This document shows, in pieces, positions 25,906 to 32,859 of a stretch of DNA of 38,865 nucleotides. A model generated the notes under the pieces. It was not told the DNA's origin, did not search any database, and saw nothing but the letters and a program-made list of their open reading frames with translations. The translations under genes and the position numbers were made by a program. Origin of the DNA: Microcoleaceae cyanobacterium MO_207.B10 (lineage in GTDB: Bacteria > Cyanobacteriota > Cyanobacteriia > Cyanobacteriales > Microcoleaceae); NCBI GenBank assembly GCA_030064835.1, contig JASJEE010000007.1, positions 1 through 38,865 on the forward strand. The letters are read 5' to 3'. Position 1 is the stretch's first letter; every line of letters begins with the position of its first letter.

Positions 25906-27621
25906 ATGAATACAGAAACTTGGACATTTATTTTCGTAACAATTTCCTTGATGCTTTACCTATACATTGGATGGCGATCGCGAGTCCAAGATAGTAAAGG
26001 CTTTTTTGTCGCCGATAGAGGTATACCTGCTATTGCTAATGGTGCTGCCACAGCAGCAGATTTTATGTCGGCAGTTTCATTTATTTCTATTGCAGGAGCA
26101 GTATCAATTTTAGGTTATGATGGTTCTTATTATGTAATGGCAGCAACAGGGGGTTATGTACTTTTGGGTTTGCTGCTTGCTCCATATTTGCGAAAGTTTG
26201 GGAAATATACTTTACCAGATTTTATAGGCGATCGCTACTATTCTAATATTGCTCGTATCGTTGCGGTTATTGCGGCCCTGATTATATCTATAACTTTTGT
26301 TGTCGGGCAAATGCGGGGTGTTGGTATTGTCTTCAGTCGATTTTTGCAAGTCCCCATTGAAGTTGGTGTTGTCATCGGCATGGTTATAGTTGCCTTCTTC
26401 GCGATATTAGGAGGAATGAAAGGCATTACTTGGACTCAAGTTGCTCAATACTTTATACTTATTATTGCTTATTTGATACCAGCTATTGCTATTTGTAATG
26501 CTCTGACAAATATTCCGATCCCAGAATTAGCTTTTACCTTTGGTGACATTGTAGAAAAACTGAATCAAGTTCAGGTTGACTTGGGTTTTCCCGAATATAC
26601 TGCTGCCTTCACCCAAAAAAGTATGCTGGATGTTCTATTTATCACTATTTCTGGTATGGTAGGGCTTGCTAGTTTACCCCACGTTATTGTTCGTTTCTAT
26701 ACTGTACCTAACGTGAATGCAGCCAGATATTCTGTAGGTTGGGCATTATTGTTTATTGCCATTTTTTCGACAACTGTTCCTGCTTTAGCTGCTTCAGCGC
26801 GATACAATTTAATTGATACTTTACACAACAAAACTGTGGCGGAAGTGCAACAGTTAGACTGGGCGACAAAGTGGAAAAATACAGGTTTGTTAGAGTTTAC
26901 CGATAAAAATAACGACAGTCGTTTGCAGTTGACTCCAGATACAGAGACTAATGAAATTATTCTCGATCCGGATATTATCACTCTCTCCACTCCAGAAGTT
27001 GCAAAACTCCCACCTTGGATAATAGCATTAGTGGCAGCAGGAGGATTAGCTGCTGCCTTGTCTACTGCATCGGGTTTGTTATTAGTGATTTCTAGTGCCA
27101 TTGCTCACGATGTTTACTACCGCCTCATTAACCCAGAAGCATCAGAGTCACAAAGATTAATATTGGGCAGAATAATGGTAGTATTAGCGATCGCTTTTTC
27201 TGGTTATTTCGGTATTAACCCCCCTGGTTTTGTGATTGAGATAGCAACTTTAGGAGTTGGTATAGCTGCTGCTACTTTTTTTCCAGCAATTATTTTGGGA
27301 GTATTTGATCAGCGCACTAACCGAGAAGGAGCAATAAGTGGCATGATAGTTGGTTTAGTGTTTACAACTATCTATATTGTTGGTGTAAGATTCTATGGAA
27401 TGGCGACATTGTTTTTCGGGTTATCCGATCAGGGTATCGGTACAATAGGAATGTTATTAAATTTTATTGTGACTTTGGTAGTATCTCGGATGACATCTCC
27501 TCCACCATTGGAAATACAAGAGATGGTAGGAGATTTGCGATTCCCGAAGGGATCGCTTCGCGAATCGCCTCTAGCTGCACCTGCTCCAATTAGCGATATT
27601 GGGGAGGAACAGTTGGATTAA
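25906..27621 (+). CDS. Sodium:solute symporter (acetate-permease-like), paralogue without small subunit
   Basis: A 571-residue SSS-family transporter closely similar along its whole length to the one at 19402, with the same 13-helix pattern and core blocks (GGMKGITWTQVAQY, GLAAALSTASGLLLVISS). Differences: no DUF4212 gene precedes it; the EF-hand-like loop reads DKNNDS, losing the Gly of DKNNDG; and 8 extra residues (FPKGSLRE) sit near the C-terminus, encoded by a 24-bp insertion within a HIP1 site. No Shine-Dalgarno is visible, because heptamer repeats run up to the ATG. It probably arose by duplication of the 19402 gene. Whether it works without a small subunit, or borrows the other copy's, is unknown. 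Confidence 0.88.
   Translation: MNTETWTFIFVTISLMLYLYIGWRSRVQDSKGFFVADRGIPAIANGAATAADFMSAVSFISIAGAVSILGYDGSYYVMAATGGYVLLGLLLAPYLRKFGKYTLPDFIGDRYYSNIARIVAVIAALIISITFVVGQMRGVGIVFSRFLQVPIEVGVVIGMVIVAFFAILGGMKGITWTQVAQYFILIIAYLIPAIAICNALTNIPIPELAFTFGDIVEKLNQVQVDLGFPEYTAAFTQKSMLDVLFITISGMVGLASLPHVIVRFYTVPNVNAARYSVGWALLFIAIFSTTVPALAASARYNLIDTLHNKTVAEVQQLDWATKWKNTGLLEFTDKNNDSRLQLTPDTETNEIILDPDIITLSTPEVAKLPPWIIALVAAGGLAAALSTASGLLLVISSAIAHDVYYRLINPEASESQRLILGRIMVVLAIAFSGYFGINPPGFVIEIATLGVGIAAATFFPAIILGVFDQRTNREGAISGMIVGLVFTTIYIVGVRFYGMATLFFGLSDQGIGTIGMLLNFIVTLVVSRMTSPPPLEIQEMVGDLRFPKGSLRESPLAAPAPISDIGEEQLD
27537..27568 (+). repeat. Small palindromic repeat inserted in a HIP1 site inside the symporter gene
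   Basis: The paralogue has GCGATCGC at the equivalent point (LRSPVAVPAP). Here the sequence starts GCGATTCCCGAAGG and ends CGCTTCGCGAATCGC, 32 bp in place of 8, adding 24 bp in frame. The insert has complementary ends (GCGATTC/GAATCGC) around an inner CCCGAAGGG-like core. It resembles the small dispersed repeats described in Nostoc-type genomes. Confidence 0.8.
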
Positions 27622-27732
27622 TTTAAAGAGGGAAGAAAATGTCTACAAACATTTCGCAAGTTTGTAGAATTTTCCAGATTTACAAACAGTTACAATATAA
27701 CAACAAATACCAAAAAAAAGGAAACAAGCAAA

Positions 27733-28914
27733 ATGAGAGAAACGTTAAAACCTGTTGTGGAGAAAGTCGCCGTTATCGGTGGAGGTATTGGTGGTTTAGC
27801 AACAGCGATCGCTATGAGAAAACAAGGTATTGATGCTCATGTCTATGAGAAAGCTAGAGAGTTGCGCCCTGTCGGCGCAGGTTTATCCCTTAATCCCAAC
27901 GGTTTAAAAGCACTAGAGGCGATAGAACCAAGTATAGTAGAACAATTAAAACAAGCAGGCAGCATAATCAAAGTCATAAACTTGCGGAACAATACTGGGG
28001 AGACAACTCAGCCAAAAAAAATTACCCTAATGGAAAAATACGGACAACCTTTGTTGACTATCCGGTGGTCTAAATTACAGGAAATTTTGGCATCAGCACT
28101 GCCACCAGAGATAATTCACCTGAATCATCGCTGCGTTAGCTTCACTCAAAACCATAACAGTGTGAGGGTAGAATTTGATAGCAAAAAAACAGTAGACGTA
28201 GACTTAGTAGTAGGAGCAGATGGAGTTAAATCTGCTGTCAGACAAACACTAATTGGTGATGGCGAACCTCGCTATTTAGGTAGAATGTCTTGGCGTGGTC
28301 TTTTCAGGTATAGTCACGAACTACTTGCTGCTAATGAAGTAACTGCAATGATAGCCGGACCCAAGAACGTCACACTGATGGATGTGGGTGACGGATATAT
28401 ATCTTGGGGAGCAAAAATGCTGTGTGTAGATGATTCTAGTTTAGGGAGTGCTACTGATATCAAATCTCGACTTCTCAAAGAATTTGGTGAGTGGGCATCT
28501 CCTGTGCCTGAGATTATGGAAGCAACAGATGCAGAAATAATTGTAGAACGACCGATATGGGATAGAGAACCATTGTCCAGTTGGACCCAGGGTAGAGTAA
28601 CGCTTTTAGGAGATGCTGCTCATCCCATGAGTCCGTCTATTGGACAGGGAGCAAATACAGCTTTTGAAGATGGCTACGAACTCTCGGAGTACCTGGCAAA
28701 AGCTCCTAACCTTGAGGCAGCTTTAGCTCTCTATGATAAAAATCGCATAGAACGCACACAGATTATTCAAGCTCGTAGTGCTTTTTCGGGGAACCGAGCA
28801 TACGAATCTGACGGCGAAAAATATCTTCAGGAGAGATTAAGAAGTAATGAGGAGTTTGAAGACTGGCTTTATAAATACGATCCATTAGCGATCGCCTCCC
28901 GTAGGACATATTAG
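27733..28914 (+). CDS. FAD-dependent monooxygenase
   Basis: A 393-residue class A flavoprotein monooxygenase of the salicylate-hydroxylase/zeaxanthin-epoxidase type. The FAD-binding Rossmann motif is GGGIGG (residues 16-21), with Glu39 in VYEKA ending the second strand. RPVGAGLSLNPNGLKAL, VGADGVKSAVR (near 161) and LLGDAAHPMSPSIGQGAN (near 290) are the family's standard FAD and NAD(P)H sites. It hydroxylates or epoxidises an organic substrate with NAD(P)H and oxygen; the substrate cannot be inferred. AAAGGAAA precedes the ATG at a reasonable distance. The hydrolase pseudogene begins 67 bp downstream, followed by DUF3598, so a three-gene operon is likely. Confidence 0.9.
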   Translation: MRETLKPVVEKVAVIGGGIGGLATAIAMRKQGIDAHVYEKARELRPVGAGLSLNPNGLKALEAIEPSIVEQLKQAGSIIKVINLRNNTGETTQPKKITLMEKYGQPLLTIRWSKLQEILASALPPEIIHLNHRCVSFTQNHNSVRVEFDSKKTVDVDLVVGADGVKSAVRQTLIGDGEPRYLGRMSWRGLFRYSHELLAANEVTAMIAGPKNVTLMDVGDGYISWGAKMLCVDDSSLGSATDIKSRLLKEFGEWASPVPEIMEATDAEIIVERPIWDREPLSSWTQGRVTLLGDAAHPMSPSIGQGANTAFEDGYELSEYLAKAPNLEAALALYDKNRIERTQIIQARSAFSGNRAYESDGEKYLQERLRSNEEFEDWLYKYDPLAIASRRTY

Positions 28915-28981
28915 CTAAGAGTGCGACATTATGATAAAATAACATTTCAGAAATAGTAGAAAAACATTGAACAATTGTAAC

Positions 28982-29965
28982 ATGAACATTCGAGCCTTTT
29001 ACCGAGCAACTAAAGTTGATAACGCTCAACCACCATACGATACTATTCATCTAAAAGTTTTCTACCCAGGCAAAATGTCAGGTGGTGAACAAGAATAAAA
29101 CCAGGGTATTGTACCTGCTGATTCCCAACAAGCTCCTTTTCCAGTAGTGATTTTATTCAATGGGGTTAACTGCAACCCAGAAATTTACAAATGGCTAGCT
29201 ATTAAGTTGTCTGAACGGGGAGTGGTAGTGGTAACATTTGCCTGGGTGGCAGAAAACTTTCCTGGTATTGTTGCTATGACACCAGGGGTTGATATTGCAA
29301 TGTTAGCTCCTGATACTTATGGTACTGCTCCGACTGCTTCAGCTTTACCAGCAATCCTCCAAGAGTTAGATCGGATAAATTCAAACGGCATCCTAGCTGG
29401 TATGCTTGACCTAAAAAAAATTATTTTGGGTGGACATTCTGCTGGTGGCATGGCGGCAATAGAAAGTGCTAGTCCTAACTTTTTCTCGCAAGTGGTAGCT
29501 GCTTTTGGTTATGCTGTACATACAGCAGCAGGAACAATGATGGGATATGAAGCAGCAACAATTTTACCTCTCCCTGACTTACTGCCACTGTTGTTAATAG
29601 GCGGTACTTGCGATGGAGTCATTGCTAATAGTAGTCACCGTTATGGTACTGTTTGGGAAGAAGCTACAACACCAGTATCGCGGACTTTTCACGAAGCAAT
29701 TTCTGGAGGAAGAAATGATAGCTATTTGATGTTAGTCGAAGGGGCTAATCATTTTTCTTTTGCCGATCCATTTGATCCGACAACAGGTAGACCTTTTCTC
29801 GACTTTCCTGCAACTCAACCAGAAGATGAAATTCGTTCTCTAATGGCTGAAACAATAGGTTTATTTATTGATGCTCATGTTCGTCAAAAATCAATTGCAT
29901 TGGAGCAACTTAATCAATTATTAAATAGTGAACATTCTTTAATAAAATTATTTCAACGGAAGTAA
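28982..29965 (+). pseudogene. Alpha/beta hydrolase with in-frame stop
   Basis: The frame opens at ATG 28982 (MNIRAFYRATKVDNAQPPYD, LKVFYPG) and is interrupted by TAA at 29096-29098. It then continues without frame change: NQGIVPADSQQAPFPVVILF and NGVNCNPEIYKWLA, running to 29965 for a 327-codon total. The nucleophile motif GGHSAGG (Ser153 in full numbering), a later Asp (GGTCDG region or SFADPF) and His (GANHFSF) fit the alpha/beta-hydrolase triad, in the dienelactone-hydrolase/chlorophyllase-like group. The first ATG after the stop is at 29147 and would lose the first beta strands, so a 272-residue restart product is unlikely to fold. It may be a recent single-base nonsense mutation or need readthrough; everything else looks intact. 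Confidence 0.85.
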
Positions 29966-30014
29966 TTTGTTATTTGATATAATTTTTCTAGTCAAACCAA
30001 ACAATTAATTAACT

Positions 30015-30803
30015 ATGAATCTACAAGAACAAAATTGGATTAACCTATTCGGAAATCATACTTCAGAAGGAACAGCTTGGTATGGTATTTGGACTAGATA
30101 TTCTCCAGAATTAGAAGTTATAAAATCTTTTCAAGGTATCAGAAAATTTTGGTCTAATGAAGATAAAACAGTGATTAATCAGCAAAATAATTATACTTAT
30201 GCTGATGGTAGTACGGAAGAAAAAAAATGGCAAATTGAGAAAGAAATTGCTAATCAACCAGATGGTGTAATTCATTCGGCATCAGAATCAATGAGGTCAT
30301 TATCTTTAAGTGAAGAAGCAAACATTTGGATGTGTATAGAATTAAAAATAGGGAATCTTTTCGGTTGTGAATTGTTTTTCCAATATCAAAATTTTCGGAC
30401 TAGCGTTGTTTCTCTTTATGGAGAGAATGGTGATTTAGGAGGATTTACACAAATTCGCGAACATCTCAATAGTTATCCAGACCCAAAACCAGGAGCCGAA
30501 TTAAAGAATATATCGGGAAATTGGGTGGGTAAAAAAGAGTCTATGACTCCTGATTTACAAATTTCTCAAGAACCAGAATTGACAGAACTTGATTTAGATC
30601 CAACTCAAGGGAAAAATAAAACATTTTTTCTGCCTGATGGAATAGTTATCAATGTTCCTGAAAAGGTAAAAATAGGAGAAGAATTTGAACTTGTGGCAGG
30701 TAAGATGATGATAGAAAATAAGTATAAAAGGATGACTGTTAAATATGATAAAGATGGCAAATTTATTCAGTTAATTTCTGAAATTTTTGACCGGAAAGAT
30801 TAG
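30015..30803 (+). CDS. DUF3598 family protein
   Basis: A 262-residue soluble protein of the DUF3598 family, largely restricted to cyanobacteria and plastids and with a lipocalin/calycin-like beta-barrel fold. The opening NLQEQNWINLFGNHTSEGTA and W-Y-G-I-W-T-R-Y-S-P are typical. Later NNYTYADG and WQIEKE fit the first barrel, and LFFLPDGIVINVPE-like strands the second. No catalytic motif is visible. Such barrels bind hydrophobic ligands, and here the gene is 49 bp after an alpha/beta hydrolase and next to an FAD monooxygenase, which suggests a shared lipid or isoprenoid substrate (inference). Confidence 0.72.
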   Translation: MNLQEQNWINLFGNHTSEGTAWYGIWTRYSPELEVIKSFQGIRKFWSNEDKTVINQQNNYTYADGSTEEKKWQIEKEIANQPDGVIHSASESMRSLSLSEEANIWMCIELKIGNLFGCELFFQYQNFRTSVVSLYGENGDLGGFTQIREHLNSYPDPKPGAELKNISGNWVGKKESMTPDLQISQEPELTELDLDPTQGKNKTFFLPDGIVINVPEKVKIGEEFELVAGKMMIENKYKRMTVKYDKDGKFIQLISEIFDRKD

Positions 30804-30830
30804 ACTGGAAAAATAGTTATTTGAGTATTT

Positions 30831-30945
30831 GTAGGTTGGGTTGTTTCGCTAACGCGACATATTTGCGGAGCATTCCGTCAGGAAACGCGCTAGCGTTGCG
30901 CAGCATGGAACGTTTGCGGAGCATTTCCCACCTAAGAGCAACTTG
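30831..30945. repeat. GTAGGTTGGGTT-type dispersed repeat with TTTGCGGAGCAT modules
   Basis: Starts GTAGGTTGGGTTGTTTCGC and contains two TTTGCGGAGCATT modules (30862 and near 30912). Bases 30862-30885 are the exact reverse complement of 25762-25785. GC content is well above that of the flanks and there is no coding frame. Confidence 0.65.
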
Positions 30946-31238
30946 CCGGAATGTTAGCGATCGCTAATCAGTAATTATAGCAACTTTCACTTATATAGAC
31001 CACAGTAGAGAGGTTCCATGGAACTTCCCTACAAGGCTTTTTCTTATTCAAGGGGCTTTGTTGCATGAATGTGGCGATCGCCAGGTGATGGCAATTCCTT
31101 GAGGTGCTAAATACTTGTCTTTTTATCTTCTATAGTCTAGAGATTTTATACACCAAATACCAGGGCAAAAATCTTTTTTTATTGCCACAGTTACTTATGC
31201 AAATTTTATGAACAAATGATATACTGATATACTAAAAT
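30946..31238. other. Spacer with possible IS end
   Basis: It contains HIP1-like GCGATCGC sites, a 12-bp palindrome GTTCCATGGAAC (31018-31029 region) and GGGGCTTTGTTGCATGAAT at 31052-31070. The last resembles the terminal inverted repeat of IS5/IS903-type elements. No matching second end or transposase was seen, so it would be a solo relic. Low confidence. Confidence 0.35.
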
Positions 31239-32351
31239 TTGACAAATTTACACTTTTATCATAGACTTAATCCATTCATGCCTCATTCTTGTTATACTCC
31301 TCCGTTGTTCCTGAAAAATGGTTTAGCAATGACCCTTTATGCAGCGCTGTGGGTACCGCGTTTTTGGGAGCAAACTACTACATTTTCTGAGCCTCCTTAC
31401 GAAGACACAATATTTATTGGTGCAAATGATGTGCCTATTTTTGGTTGGATGGCAATTCCAGAAAACCCACGAGGTACGATTATTGCTACTTATGGAATCA
31501 CCGGAGAGCTAAATAATCAATGGTTTTTAAGATTATTAGGACGCAAAGCTTATGCTCAAGGTTATGCCGTTATTTTATTTGATTGGCGAGCCCATGGAAA
31601 GACCGCATTACTATCACCAACTCTGATCTCCCATGGTATTTATGAAGGGGAAGATTTTGTGCATATTGCCGCTCAAGCAAAAGCAATTGGTTGTCCTCCA
31701 AATTTTTGGTTTACAGGCTATTCTTTGGGAGGTCAACTAGCACTTTGGGGAGCAAAAGTAGCATCAAATCTTCCTCCAGAATTAGGATTAAAAGACAATG
31801 ATATTGGTGGAGCTGTAGTTATTTGTCCTAGTTTAGAATCTCAGCGTTCTCTTTCTTATTTAGTCAGTCATCCTTTAGGTAGGTATTTAGATAAAGGAAT
31901 TACTGAAAACTTAAGAAAATTAGCGTGGTTAATTCACGAATACCATCCTGGTTTTATCGATCCAGAAGCAATTGAGCGAGCTGATTGTACCTGGAAATTT
32001 GACGAAGAATTTACTATAGAAAGTTTGGGTTTTTCATCAGTAGAAACCTACTATCAAGCAAGTAGTGCCCTTTATATTTTGCCTCAAATTCAGAAGCAAA
32101 CATTGATTATTTATGCTGAGGATGACCCACTATTTGATCCGACAATTGTGCCGGATTTAAAAGCAGTTTGTGAGGGTAATTCTGCTATAGATTTAATATT
32201 AACTCGTTACGGCGGTCATGTTGCTCATATTAGTAGTAAATCCTGTCAGAATAGAGGGGAAGACCCAGATATTTGGTGGGCATGGAATCGGGTTTTAGAA
32301 TGGATAAAACAACATGAGGCAGTACAATTAACAACTACGGTTATTTGCTAA
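31239..32351 (+). CDS. Alpha/beta hydrolase (YheT/BAAT-like)
   Basis: A serine hydrolase of up to 370 residues. The nucleophile elbow is GYSLGG (Ser162); an oxyanion-side strand ATYGITGELNN precedes it, ILFDWRAHGKT is the usual strand-4 segment, and LTRYGGHVAHIS near residue 327 supplies the His. The acid is probably the Asp in IIYAEDDPLFDP. The frame opens with TTG at 31239 without a clear Shine-Dalgarno; ATG 31278 or ATG 31329 are alternatives, and the first 40 residues are hydrophobic-aromatic enough to be real. No signal peptide is evident. It converges on the nSTAND gene with a strong hairpin between. The substrate is unknown. Confidence 0.85.
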   Translation: MTNLHFYHRLNPFMPHSCYTPPLFLKNGLAMTLYAALWVPRFWEQTTTFSEPPYEDTIFIGANDVPIFGWMAIPENPRGTIIATYGITGELNNQWFLRLLGRKAYAQGYAVILFDWRAHGKTALLSPTLISHGIYEGEDFVHIAAQAKAIGCPPNFWFTGYSLGGQLALWGAKVASNLPPELGLKDNDIGGAVVICPSLESQRSLSYLVSHPLGRYLDKGITENLRKLAWLIHEYHPGFIDPEAIERADCTWKFDEEFTIESLGFSSVETYYQASSALYILPQIQKQTLIIYAEDDPLFDPTIVPDLKAVCEGNSAIDLILTRYGGHVAHISSKSCQNRGEDPDIWWAWNRVLEWIKQHEAVQLTTTVIC

Positions 32352-32859
32352 CTTTAGAATAGGGAAAAATCGGGGGATAACATCATGTATTTACTGACTG
32401 ATAAGTTTTTCTAACTTTTCCTTGTCTATCCCCTAAATTTTTAGCTTCAACAGATATCAAAATATAATTTTATACCAATTCACTTTTAAGGATGTCATAC
32501 CAAATTGATAAATGTTTGCTACAAATAAAATTCTAGGTTTTAGGTGGTAGGTGGTAGGTCGCAGTTAGGGAATCAATCTTAATCAGATATTTATAGCTGA
32601 ATTATGTGTTTTAATTATCCAATTTATTTATAACATTTCCCCGCCTCCACGGGGAAATGGATTTTTTCAAACTGGTATCACAAATAGTTTCACACTCTAA
32701 ATAAATGTCAAATAATTCCCTAAAACTTTTGTATTGTTAAAGTTTTTAGCCTATCAAATTCAACTTCTAACCCCCGCCTACGCCAGGGGAAACTTTGGCG
32801 GGGCGAGGGCAAGCTTCTGACGTAAAACGGTATTAATTTGGTCTTAAATTATTAATAGT
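32352..32859. other. Convergent spacer
   Basis: About 500 bp between convergent genes. It contains the hairpin terminator at 32634-32667, GGTGGTA heptamers near 32543-32556 and a C/G-rich palindrome-like stretch near 32771-32806 (CCCCCGCC / GGCGGGG). No gene was seen. Confidence 0.6.
32634..32667. terminator. Hairpin terminator between convergent genes
   Basis: CATTTCCCCG (32634-32643) pairs perfectly with CGGGGAAATG (32650-32659) around a 6-nt loop, followed by GATTTTTT (32660-32667). The T-run serves the plus-strand hydrolase gene. On the minus strand the 5' flank is less A-rich, so it is mainly one-way. Confidence 0.75.

Noticed and set aside
27639-27833. Small ORF before the monooxygenase
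   Set aside because: It overlaps the monooxygenase start in another frame and has no recognisable composition or motif.
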